From NCBI RefSeq assembly GCF_001411555.2, contig NC_049907.1, forward strand, positions 31,081,001 through 31,145,000: a DNA stretch of 64,000 nt, written 5' to 3'. Source of the stretch: Juglans regia (lineage: Eukaryota > Streptophyta > Magnoliopsida > Fagales > Juglandaceae). A model generated the notes under the pieces. The model was not told the DNA's origin and did not search any database. It was given only the letters and a program-made list of their open reading frames with translations. Position 1 is the stretch's first letter; each line of letters opens with the position of its first letter. The position numbers and the translations under genes are program-made. This document shows positions 48,131-59,078 of this stretch, piece after piece.

Positions 48131-48189
48131 CTAATATTCACAAGTAGTTGACACATACAATAGATTTTAAATACTAATATTATATTTTA

Positions 48190-49684
48190 ACTCATACAAT
48201 GGATTAGATACCCAATTTCAAATAAAAAGATTTATCATCCCAATTATATAACGTCACGATATTTTTAAAATTTGACATGAAAGTAGATTTTAGTAAATCC
48301 AAATTGCTGAAAAAGACCGTTATAAAACGGTATTCATAGTACCCTTTGGACATTATGAATGGAACTTTATGCCCTTTGGATTAAAAAATGCACCTAGTGA
48401 ATTTCAAAGTATTATGAATGAAATATTTACCCTTTTCACTCATTTTTCAATAATTTATATAGGTGATGTATTAATACTCTCCTCATCTATTGAATAAAAT
48501 TGAAAACATTTAAATACTTTTGTCCAAATCATTAAACAAAATGGGTTAGTCGTTTCATCACAAAAAATAAAGTTATTTCAAGACAAAATTAGATTTTTTG
48601 GACATGAAATCTATCAGGGAACTATTACACCAATTAGTAGAGCAATAGAATTTGTTGATAAATTTTCAGATGAAATAAAAGATAAAAATCAATTACAAAG
48701 ATTTTTAAGAAGTCTCAACTATGTTGCAGATTTTTATCAATCTCTCAGGCCATTATGTAAACCATTATTTAAAAGATTAAAAAATAATTCACCTCCTTGG
48801 ACAGAAAAATATACCAATATTATAAAACAAATTAAGGCTCATGTTAAGAAATTATCATGTTTAGGACTCTCATCTAATGTTTTGAATACCGTACCGGACG
48901 ATGTACCGGTCAAGGCACTGGAACGAAATATTTCGGTACCGATATAATTTCTGGATAGCGTTTCGGGATAACATTTCGAAATAGTCGATATATAAATAAA
49001 TTATATATAAATATATATAAATTATAAATAGTCTAGTCTGAATTGAGGGTTAAAAAATAAGCTTGTAGTTTGAAAAAATGAAAAAAAAAATAAACACTGG
49101 CCAAAATATCAGCCGGTACCGGTTGAAATTGAGGCCGGTACAGGCCGAAATTGAGTCCGGTACGTCCAGTATCAGCCGGTATTTTGGTCGGTACGAAATA
49201 GATATAGTACCTGTACCGGCCGGTACGGTACGAAATTCACAACTATGCTCTCATCTCCTCATACTTTTAAAATTGTTGAAATAGATATCTTTAATATTGG
49301 ATATGGAGGGATTATGAAATATAAATTATCAACTGATTTGGAACAAATTGTTCGATTCCATTTAGGATGTTGAAATCTTACCCAAAAGATTTATAGTACT
49401 ATTAAAAAAGAAATTTTAGCATTGTATTACATATTTCCAAATTTTAAGATGATTTGTTGAATCAAAAGTTTTTACTTAAAATAGATTGTAAATCAACCAA
49501 GGAAGTTTTGATTAAAGATGTGAAAAACCTGGCTGCTAAGCAAATATTTGCTAGATGGCAAACTATATTAAGTACTTTTTATTTTGATGTTAAATATATT
49601 AAAGGAGAATCTAATTTTCTTCCTGATTTTCTATTCCGAGAATTCTTACAGGGAAAATCATGTCAACCTCAAAATCAAAAGTAA
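48190..49684 (+). pseudogene. endogenous caulimovirid fragment C: reverse transcriptase and RNase H
   Basis: Second plus-strand copy, starting within the reverse transcriptase and matching 40880 onward of fragment A. The palm segment reads YIGDVLILSS (about 48453-48482): here the first of the two metal-binding acids is glycine, a different lesion from fragment A. RNase H runs to 49684 (KNLAAKQIFARWQ, GESNFLPDFLFREFLQ). It is interrupted by a 372-bp element at 48876-49247 and by several stops. Where A and C differ, each has private damage, so they decayed independently after separating. Confidence 0.85.
48876..49247. mobile_element. 372-bp inverted-repeat element, TSD CTCTCATCT
   Basis: Starts AATGTTTTGAATACCGTACC and ends GGTACGAAATTCACAACTATG; ends are imperfect inverted repeats rich in CCGGTAC/GTACCGG. 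Flanks CTCTCATCT (48867-48875, 49248-49256) are identical. Removing it restores the viral reading seen in fragment A. A 9-bp duplication suggests a Mutator-like MITE; an 8-bp hAT reading (TCTCATCT) is also possible. Confidence 0.88.
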
Positions 49685-50790
49685 AGTCTAAATCTTCATA
49701 CGCACGGCCACCATCTCCTCCATGTTCTTCACATTGTCCTTCTGCAACTCCAAGACCATATATGGTATTGGAGTCATTACCACAAAATATTAGACCATTT
49801 TATAATTCATTTTCATCATTAGCCTCTCCAAATTACCAACCTACTCCAAATCCGTTTCTCTTTCTTCCTCTTCTCATTCCAAAATTATCAATCCTTCGTT
49901 ATTATCTAAACCTTTTTCATCTCCTATTATCATCAAATCTGATTGACACTCAGTCTTCCTCTTCGAATATGAAATTCAACACCTGTCTGACCTCTAAATA
50001 TTACTTAATGATTTTCTTTTACCAGACTGGCATTATGTTCTGCAAAATATTAAGAAAACCCAACATTTTTATGAATTGATATTAGTAGACACCGACTCAA
50101 TTATTCTCTCTGAAATTCTTTGTTCTATTCAAACTCAACATTCTCCACCTACATCTCTAATTATTGATTTTCGTAAAGTTACCATTAAACAGGTTCTCAC
50201 TTTAGAACAATGGAAAAAAAATTCCTATTTAACAAGAAAGTTATCTTATTCTTATTATTCGTTTTATTATGATTATTATGATTACCAGTAAGTATGGACA
50301 AAAATATTTCTAAAACAAAATAAAAATTTGCATCATTCATAGTTACTTCATTTTGACAAATTACAAGAAATCAACACTCCCAGAATAGTTCTCACTATGG
50401 TGAGAATATTACAGACCCAAACCTCTTCTCCTTCCTCTTCCCCTGAATGAGAGTCTCCGAATTTTTACTTCACAAGATGACAGTCCACTAGCATTAAACC
50501 ATTGTTCACCACTTATGCTTTTCTTTCTCAAAATAAAATTAAATTAGATTATGAAATGAGAACACGTCATCAAACCTCATCCCTCTCTCAAAACCATTAT
50601 GTTTTTAGTCCGTCAAGTTTCTGTCAAATGGTGGGAAAAATACAATTTTGATCATGTCTTAAAGATATTTTCAAAAGTTACCAAAACTCCATAAGTTCTA
50701 GTCCAACGGAACAGATTTCAAGCACAATTATCATCTATTACCAACAAGAAGGATTTGAAAAAATTAGTCAAAATAATGTCACAAGTTTCA
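49660..50790 (+). pseudogene. endogenous caulimovirid fragment C: downstream ORF
   Basis: Opens with an ATG overlapping the RNase H end by 25 bp, as in fragment A, and starts MSTSKSKVKSKSSYARPPSP. It stays open to 50079, with further open pieces to 50291, then degenerates; ATGTCACAAGTTTCAAGC at about 50776 corresponds to the ATGTCACAAATTTCAGATAG start of the last open piece in fragment A (43073). The sequence then switches abruptly to minus-strand fragment D near 50800. Function unknown. Confidence 0.65.
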
Positions 50791-50799
50791 AGCTATTTA

Positions 50800-51600
50800 G
50801 ACTGTTCAGTCCACTTTTTGATCTATATATTCAAAATCATCCTTAGAATGATTTTCTATCTTAGGTAATAGAGTAATATTATCTAATTGCCATTCATTTG
50901 GAAGAGTAATTTGATTCCAATTGATTTGTTTAGGAATTTGTATACTAGAGTTTTGTGTACTAGATTATAATAATAATGTATATCCTTTTGTACTGGTAAT
51001 AAGAGTTTTTAGTTCTAATGTTATTTTTATTAATTTATAATGGATCGTATAAACTACTATTAAAGGATGTGATCTTTTCGTCATTTGATAACTGTTTGTT
51101 TTAATATTTAATGTTAAAGTATGTAAAATATTAGCATCGAATAATGAAAGGAAATAATTGGGATAACAATTAAAATAAATTGGTCCTTCGAACATGCTTG
51201 ATTCTACCATTCCAAGTAATGAATCATGAAAATTATAGTATTTTTTGTCTCTTAAACAGAGTAATAATGAGGTATTTAATCTACTTCTAGTGAGTGGTTT
51301 TATAGCTACTTGTACTAGTCTAATATGTATAAAAGAATATTTCTGTTCTTTGTGATGTTTAATTGCTTCTTTTATTAATAATTGTAATGATTCATAATCA
51401 TTATTTAAACTAATAGTTTTTCTACTATTTTAATTGTATAATTTGTAATAAATGATAAATTAGAAAAAAAAGTAGAATGCTTGTATATTTGGTTTTTTGA
51501 AACATTAGGAATTGTCCAGTCTTGTACATTTCTTTCTATACTTAGGTTTGAATAAAGAATTCATTGAGACAAGTTTTTAAATAAATATTTCCTATATCTA
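50800..51600 (-). pseudogene. endogenous caulimovirid fragment D: movement-protein remnant (minus strand)
   Basis: Read on the minus strand from about 51590: an N-terminal part with stops, LVQVAIKPLTRSRLNTSLLL, the 81-codon open piece 51210-50965 (FEGPIYFNCYPNYFLSLF, NILHTLTLNIKT), and a C-terminal part (QINWNQITLPNEWQLDN, near 50930-50890). Motifs and order fit a caulimovirid cell-to-cell movement protein. Its frame is broken by several stops. It abuts fragment C tail-to-tail. Confidence 0.75.
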
Positions 51601-52000
51601 AAGAGAAACAAGTAAATTAAGAACTTAAGAGAATACCACCGGGACCACCCTTAAAGTCTTCTAGCATGAGTGGGCTGACCATCACGTTTTCATGATTTAC
51701 CAACACAAGCTTCCCAACATACTTCATTCTTTTTAGTTATGGATTATTTTTGTAAGAATCTATATCAGTGATTTCTATTATATTAGTATTAGTTATAAAT
51801 ATTAATATTTATGTTTAAAATTAAAATTTTATGTTATATTAATTAATAATTTAATATATAATATGTATAATATAATATAAAAATTATAAATATATATAAC
51901 GATGGATTTAAAATATGAAAGCCGACCGATTTAAGACCGATCTTAATTCTTAATAACTAATACCACACCAACCGAACGGTCCGGTCCTATTCCGTTTCTA
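51600..52000. other. unassigned sequence with hAT-like scrap
   Basis: 51605-51740 is non-repetitive with a short minus-strand frame (starts MKYVGKLVLVNHENVMV) I cannot place. 51770-51900 is AT-rich like 14690-15480. 51915-52000 has CCGACCGATT and GAACGGTCCGGTCC words resembling decayed hAT ends, followed by a T tract (52003-52020). Confidence 0.4.
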
Positions 52001-52019
52001 TCGTTTTTTTTTTTTTTTT

Positions 52020-54930
52020 TTCACTCTAACGGGACTGATAAAAGGCTGAGAGATGTGATTGGTTGCCAAAAATGCCCTTGTTTATCGTATTCACCGAATA
52101 TTCGAGAGTGCTATTTTTTGTCTTTTCGCATTTCGCGTCTCTGGCTCTTTTCATTTTAACTGCTGAGCATCTCGTTTCACTCCTCGATTCTTCTCGGTGA
52201 TCTCTCTTCGTCCACATACACTCAACTGCTCGAGCTGCTCCTCCCATCACCAACCTCAATGTTAGCTGCGCCCAGGAGACACCACCACCAGAACAGTGCA
52301 TCTCTTCTACTGCACACCACTTCTACTGCACACCACCGCAAGTCAGCCATTCTAAGGAAGCCCACCGCGCACACCCACTGCAACACGAAGACGGTTCGGT
52401 AGGTCTCTTTATCTCTATCTCTGTCTCTGTTTCTCTACCTCCGTTTCTATTTGGCTTTTAGAAGCATTCTCTTTAGATTAGTTAAAAATTAAATTTAATG
52501 AGAATTTAACTATTAGGTTATAAAATTGCTCATATTGAATTAGATATATTTCAAATATTTAGAATATAGTTACAGTAAAATCTAAATTTAGAACATACTA
52601 TTCTTTCATTAAATCACTTTTATATTATTTTTTTCTTTTTATTTTTAATATTAATTATTTCTCTCTCCATTTTAAATGACAATTAAAAAAATATAATTAG
52701 AATATAATTACTAATTAATATATAATATTATGAATAGTAAAATATGATAAAATAAAATAAATTCATAGTTAAAAAAATTAAAATTTTTTTAAAATTATTA
52801 ATTACTCATTACTATATAATGAATAAATAGATAATTCAATATGGAGATTTGATATGAATAGTTAAAATTAAATTTATTTTATATTATTTTATTGTCATAT
52901 AATGAAAAAATGACTATTCTAATGTAGAAATTTATATAAATGTAATAGTTAAATATTAAATTCATCTTACATTTATTAAAAATATACTTTAATTTTAGTT
53001 AATTCAATAAGAGTGCTCTTATATCTCCTAGAATGGAGAACAATCTGATCTGAACAGGTCTAATAGGAGCAGATTTTGCTGGTTACCGAAGAGACTGAGT
53101 AAAAGAAGAGGAAACTGAAATTACAGGTGATGTGTTGGGACCCTGTTGTGATGGTGATGGGATGATTGAATGTAAATAGGAAATGATATATTTACGACTG
53201 GAATATTGCAGGAAATGGAATGGAAATGAATACAAACTGTTTGAAGGAATACCACAAAGGGCCATACGTATATTAATAACGGGAAATAGTTCGAGGCAAG
53301 ACCCAACCTCCAGATGATCAAGTTCTTACGAGTAAATTCATAATGATCCTTTCACGCCTTACCCTCCTTTCTCCAGAAATAACAAACTAAGCTATTCAAC
53401 ACAAGACACGTGTACAGTAAAAATCCCAAACTACTTGGGACAAACTGGTAATTGAATAACACTGAAAATAACTATATTCTAGAAGACTCGACTGAACACA
53501 GCGTTTTATTCTTCCCTGCACGTTATCTCTTTTCTGCACCTCAACACTACGTTTCGACTCTGAAGCTTTAATGCAATGGAATGGACTGGTGGCATAACAC
53601 TTGAGCTCTCGGTTCCAACTGGGCTTCATTACATGATGCCTATTTTTTTAAGTGTTTTACCGTTGGGTACACATGTTTGGAATTTAGAGGAGAGTCCTAT
53701 CTCTTTGGTCCATAGGATCATATTTTGCTGGGTTTGAGGGGAAGAGGGGCTGGGAGTCGGGCTGCCGTGTGAGTAGGAAGGAACACGGGGGGTGGTGTGG
53801 GGCGGTGACGAGAAGATTTTTTAGTGGCTGAAGGACGTGGCATTAGAAATTCTTAGATCTCTGGGTTTATTGTGGTTTGGTTGTATGAAATTAGATTTAC
53901 AAAGACTGGTTCCATAAAAGGACCCGGACTTCTCAAGTGGTTTTACGGCGTTATGGCTGATAAATGTTTTGACCAATTTTTATGTTTTTTTTTTTTTTTT
54001 GTCGTTGGTTTGGTGCAGTTTTATGGGTTTAATCTTCTTTGTTTTTCCAGATTTATTGGTATGTGCCTATTAACTTGGTTTTTGGTTTCTTTATTTGTTT
54101 GGTTGTTGTAAGTTAGTATTTCATGTTTGGTTATATGAAGAAGATACGTAGGTGGATTGGGTTGCCAATGGAAGGGTGTAAATTTAAGGCAATGTCTTGT
54201 GATGCATGCGTTGTGTTTATCACATATAGATCATATTGCAGCTATATTAGATGTTGAGTTTGGTTTCTTTTATGATTTTGCTCACTCTGGATTAATGGCT
54301 TCTTCCTTTTTCCTTTTTACTTGCAGATAGAACCTGGTTTTTGCTGATAGATAGAGCTAGGTATCACAAGGTATGTATTCTTTGGATCTTTTCTTCTTTT
54401 GGCTGTGTTTTGAAAATTGGGAGCTTGTATTTATTGCGTTGACTTTCTAGTAATGACCTCACAAAGAAATGCAGAATATACCAGTAACGAACATCAATTT
54501 TGGTTTCTGTTATAACTCGACTTTCCAGTGGTTTGAAAATCCTCTTGGAACATATGGTTTGCTTATAACGATTCAATTGGTTACTTATAAAAAAAATAAC
54601 ATTCAGCTGGTTGTTTATCCTACCTTATGATGTGGTTTGATATTTAAGCCAATGCATGTTGATAATTATGAGATGTTAATTTTGAGTCATATTTTGCATA
54701 GCATTTCTAACACTGGCCAATGGAGAAGTTTTACCTGCATAGTATGTGGTTATGCTGAAGTTTGGTTATCAAGTTGTGGTTACTTTCTAATAATCTGCCA
54801 GACATTCTTGATTTTTCCAATGACCTTGCCAGCTTAGAGCTGGCTTCAAGAATATTCTTATATTTTTCTGGTTAGAATTGTTGTAGAAAGTTTTTTATTA
54901 TAGTGGACACGTCTTGACTTACATGTGTAG
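52020..54930. other. unassigned region, leader-like start
   Basis: 52030-52400 resembles a plant 5' leader: CT-rich, with a TCTACTGCACACCAC direct repeat (52310-52340) and a GGTAGGTCTC donor-like site (52399-52408). 52480-53030 is AT-rich. 53030-54930 is mixed sequence with short open pieces and T-rich intron-like stretches but no domain. It may be the degraded 5' part of the gene whose exon remnant follows. Confidence 0.35.
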
Positions 54931-55200
54931 TTTCAATTAAACTATTTGGCAAAGGAAATGCAAGCCATAATCAAAGGCTTGGAAAAAGATATACTGGAAC
55001 TGTCTGCCTGTGAAAATGATGGCCATATTTCACAAAATTTCCATGAGCTATTTAAGCTATTTATTCTTTTTAGTCTCCATGGACAAGATCTATCCTGGTG
55101 TGAACATCTATCCTTGGGGACACTGAGATTCTATAAAGTGCCCTCTGATTTTTGACTATTACAAAATGATTAGAGGATAGCCAACTACTCTAGTTTCGTT
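54930..55200 (+). pseudogene. formin-like FH2-domain exon remnant
   Basis: A plus-strand reading from 54937 gives LAKEMQAIIKGLEKDILELS followed by ACENDGHISQNFHELFKLF. Plant formins have a closely similar FH2 stretch (helix ending in a GLEK-type turn, then a SENDG-type loop and a xSxNF helix). After a frame change downstream, CPLIF near 55140-55150 falls where formins have a conserved Cys-Pro. Stops and frameshifts mark it as dead, and it is a single exon's worth. FH2 domains nucleate actin; no such activity can be expected here. Assigned from recall of the family. Confidence 0.45.
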
Positions 55201-55269
55201 ACCGTCGAATATTTATTACGCATTATCTAAAGAATCCTAGTGCCACCATTTTTTTTTTGATAAGATAGA

Positions 55270-55596
55270 ATTTTATTCAACAAATGTAATAGACGAAGCT
55301 CATGTATACAAGAAGTATACAAAGGAAATACCTAATTACATTCTATAAAGAGTAGAAAGTGAAAACAGAAAATCATGAGCTGAAACTCCATCAAGCCCTA
55401 TTGGGGAAAACCATTGCAATAAAGAAAATACAAAGAATTTATTGATTTCGTCCATAGTGCGCTCCTTATTGTTAAAGCATCACTCATTCCTTTCTTACCA
55501 TATACACCACATGAGACACAATACCACATGAGACACAATAGAACCATCTTCCACCCAACAACCACTTGAGTAGAGCTTTGAAGCCCCATCCAGTAT
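55270..55596 (-). pseudogene. LINE C-terminal segment (zinc-binding RT tail), distal part
   Basis: Reads (minus) VVVGWKMVLLCLMWYCVSCG and DALTIRSALWTKSINSLYF, the tail after the zf-RVT domain in plant LINEs (a W-x-x-C/R-x-x-R-N-x-R pattern, degraded here), then the 3' UTR and poly(A). A CACATGAGACACAATA pair at 55509-55541 is a small tandem duplication. It joins to 58089 once solo LTR C2 is removed. Confidence 0.75.
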
Positions 55597-55654
55597 TGTA
55601 ACGACCCGACCCTATATTTTTTTAGGAATAAAATTTGAATAATTTTATTAAGGC

Positions 55655-55687
<33 letters not shown>

Positions 55688-58088
55688 TCTGTCCAACCCT
55701 TGAATCCTCTTGTTAATACAACTCCTTCTACCGGATTTTTTTTTTATTTTCTCTTCTTTGAATTTCAAACGCGTAATCTATCCACTCACATCACATGCAC
55801 ATGCACGTCTTTTTTTTTTTCTAGGGTTTTCTTCTAGGTTCTGAAACATATATTCATACGGATGCAAGCCGCAATGCCCATCGTGAGTCTTCCCATCGCG
55901 CATCAAACGTACGCATGCACGGCTCCTTTCTTTCCTCCGCTTGCACGACACTGTAATTATTTATACACTCACGCACACAGAGCACTTGCCACAAACCTCC
56001 TCCCCTCAAACCGCAGCACCACCTTGCCGCAGCCAAGCCTTCACTTGCGCCACTGCACACACGGCAACCACTTTCGACGCCTCTGTTTTCCACACCCAAA
56101 AACAGAGCACTGAGCTCTCCGACCGTGAGCCACAGCCAGCCACCCTCAGCCACAGAACTCGCCGACGCCACCACTGACCACCATAGAATACTTCGGACCC
56201 CCCTCAGCCGCCAAAGCACGCCGTAGCAGCCCCGGACGCACCACTGTTTTTGCACGTCCGAAACAGAGCATGCAGTCGCCTTCTCCACGGTAGCCACCTC
56301 TAGAGGCGCCGAACCCCCTCTCCGACGGCACAGAAACCGCCGACCTGCAACCCAGTGGCACCCACTCCGTCCCGGTAAGCCACGACCGTCGTCGTTCACC
56401 TCTTTCGCTCGGTTGTTTTCGGTTTGGCAGAACTCTTTTTCTCTCATCCCGTAAACTCTCTCTCACTTTTCGTCTCTCTCTCTCTCCCTCACAGCTTTGC
56501 CGCCTCACTCGCCATCCTCTCCTCAGCCTCCGCTTCGTCGCGTGTTTCCTCTCTTGGTAAGGATGTCGCACGGCTTAGTTTTCCCCTCAAGATACCTGTC
56601 TTCAAGTTGAAGTCTTAAGTTTCTGTCGGTTTCAATTACTGAAGGGTAGTTTCTTTTATTTTTAAATTACATTTTTGTCCCTTAGTTATACCTCAAGTAG
56701 CATACGTATTGAACTAATAGTTTATATTGAGCTTTAATTTTAGTTTTACGTGGACTCTTATTTACGGGCCGGGTTTTAAATCTTTTGTTATAAAGATTAT
56801 CAGTTTAGATTAATTAGGATTTTAGGTTTAGAAAATATAGGATATTTTTTATAGTTTAGATTTCCAATAAAATCTCTTGTTTAATTAGAAATTTATATAA
56901 ATTACGTGTTTATTTTTATAGGTGACCGATTTCGTACCGAAAATAGTGGTTTAGCGTTGCAAGGTAAGTAGCATGATCATATCCTTATGCGTATATACAG
57001 TGAGCTGTTTGTCTTTTTATAAAAGATATTATGCATGTATGCCCTTTATTGGAAGCCCCTTTTTACGTACCCAAAACATGACGAAATTATTTATTAAATG
57101 CATGATTTTATGTGAAAGATTATTTGTGGAAGATTATTCATAAAATTATTTATAAAATGCATGATTTTATGTGAAAGATTATTCATAAAATTATTTAGGA
57201 AATGCATGATTTTATGAGAGAGTTATTTCATAAAATATTTATGAAAAAAATCATGATTTTATACGATGAAACATGTATCACGACGTTTATGAAAGAATGC
57301 GATTTTGTTTGAAATCTATGATGCGATATGACAAGTATGTATGTGATTTCTTTTGAAATCTATGAAATGACAAGTATGCAAGTATGATTTGATAAAATAT
57401 GTAACGGCCTATGTTATGATATGAAAACGGTACCTATGTTATGGGCATATTGCATTGCCAGGTCGTGCATGCTGGTAGTGCACCCAGTATTGTCTTCCTT
57501 ATGTATGGATTCCACAACCCGCGGCCACGGGCGGAATCGGAATCTTTTTAGATTCGCTAACCCTAACTCACGGGGGTCAACAGTGGGTAACGGCCTATGA
57601 TAAGTGAAAGATAAGTTAATGTTCATGCTCATGTTATTTATGCATGTATTTTTGAATACGCACGCTTTCCAAGACACCTTATGTTTATTATGTTTACTGT
57701 ATGATGTGTTGCTTATTGAGTATTCGACTCATTTTAGTTTGTTTTCATGTTTTTAAACCCCCCAGGTGATGACATTTATGAAGATGAGACTGCAGGACAG
57801 GACTTGACTCCGGGAGACAAGGCTGAGACCTAGACAGATTTTGCTATGATTATTTCTATGGTTTAAATGAATTATTTTGATAAGCACATAAGACTTCTGT
57901 ATTTTTTAATAAATGCTTCCGCAGACTTTATTTTAAATTTTCAATATTTATTGAAGTTTGTTATTTTATGGAATTCTTTCGTATCTGGCGCGTTGTTAAA
58001 AAGGAAAAATTTTTTATATTTAAGTTTAATAGTAGCACACTGGCTCCTCGAAAATTCTAAAATGTCTTTTCGGGAACGGGGTGTTACA
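55597..58088 (+). mobile_element. solo LTR C2 (2.49 kb), TSD AGTAT
   Basis: Begins TGTAACGACCCGACCC and ends GGGGTGTTACA with perfect AGTAT duplications (55592-55596, 58089-58093). Aligns with C1 (11942-14665) in both end regions and in the repeat, GCGGCCACGGGCGG and GGACAGGACTTGAC blocks; the GC-rich leader (55860-56580) is the most divergent part. Oriented opposite to the LINE it interrupts. Confidence 0.95.
57080..57260 (+). repeat. degenerate ~65-bp repeats in LTR C2
   Basis: AATGCATGATTTTATGTGAA and GATTATTCATAAAATTATTT alternate about three times, as in C1 at 13600-13840. Confidence 0.75.
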
Positions 58089-58800
58089 AGTATACAAGCA
58101 AATCTACTACTTTCATAGGCATCACCCAAACCAACCCAATTCTACTGAAAACACCATCCCACAATGCCTTTTCTAGCTTGTAGTGCAGAAGTAAATGATC
58201 CATAGATTCCCCATGTTTCTTACACGTGAAACATCATTCCATAATAACAAATCCATGTTTTCCTATGAGACCTCCAAATACACTTCCAAGGAAAATGATA
58301 ACAATGTTGAACAATCAACACCTTATAGTAAGAATATACCGAGAACTTCTTGCTACCCGTATGATTCCATATAATTTTATCCGTTTCATTATCCCCAACC
58401 TACAGGGAATATAAAAAGTTGAAAATATTAGAAACCTCCTCAAGTTCCCAGTCCTGCACAGCTCTAGTAAAACCAACATCTCACTGCAAGGTTCCATTCT
58501 ATAACAAATCAGAAATGGAAGGCCTTTCGATGAGCTGCTATTTGAAAAATAATCGGAAACACACTAAAACACCACACCAAATATCAAACCAAAAATGGAT
58601 CCTTGAATCCTCACCAACAACAAAGTTTGTATGTTTAACATAATTTTCCCATCCATTTCTTATAAATTTATAAAGACTCACACCATAAGCCCCCCTAGCG
58701 TCCTTAGAACACCCCCCTCTAAAAATCACACCCATATTTCTGATCTACAACCTCCCTCCACAACGATTCCCCTTATAATTGATACCTCCACAACCATTTC
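58089..58800 (-). pseudogene. LINE reverse-transcriptase C-terminal region, proximal part
   Basis: Minus-strand readings include GVSLYKFIRNGWENYVKHTN and FVVGEDSRIHFWFDIWCG (58735-58538), the conserved segment after the RT thumb in plant LINEs, and further on a HGESMDHLLLH-like zinc-binding (CxxxxEsxxHLLxxC) piece near 58230-58160. Frames are broken between them. Confidence 0.8.
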
Positions 58801-58834
58801 CCCAATAAGGCCTTGTTAAAGCTACTCAAATTAC

Positions 58835-59061
58835 AACCTATAGGGGTTGGCTCAACTGGTAAAGGTCTTGCGCTGGTATGCTCCTCCCAAGTCTAAGGTT
58901 CAAATCTCTCTGGGTGCAAACAATCTCTAGGGCCACCGGACTGAGAGATTTTTTTTTTGAATTACCCGATGTGCACTTGCGGAAAACTCCTTGCTGGGGG
59001 ATCTGTGCACTCCCGAGATTAGTCGGGATGCTGTTTCTGGACACCCGGTGCTAATAAAAAA
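58835..59061 (+). mobile_element. tRNA-derived SINE, 17-bp TSD
   Basis: The head has a tRNA-like promoter: A box TGGCTCAACTGGT (58848-58860) and B box GGTTCAAATCTC (58898-58909). The body continues through TTGAATTACCCGATGTGC to a short A-rich end (GCTAATAAAAAAAAA). Flanks AAAGCTACTCAAATTAC (58818-58834) and AAAGCTACTAAAATTAC (59062-59078) match at 16 of 17 positions. It lies in the LINE RT region in opposite orientation. Not a functional tRNA gene: no cloverleaf 3' half after the B box. Confidence 0.88.
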
Positions 59062-59078
59062 AAAGCTACTAAAATTAC

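Noticed and set aside
55854..56571. 197- and 141-codon minus-strand frames
   Set aside because: Antisense of the GC-rich leader of solo LTR C2; the equivalent part of C1 does not preserve them.
11942..58088. C1 and C2 as a pair from one element
   Set aside because: TSDs differ (CCATT, AGTAT) and they lie in different host elements 41 kb apart.
58848..58909. A tRNA gene
   Set aside because: A and B boxes are present but there is no cloverleaf, and TSDs plus a poly(A) tail show a SINE.
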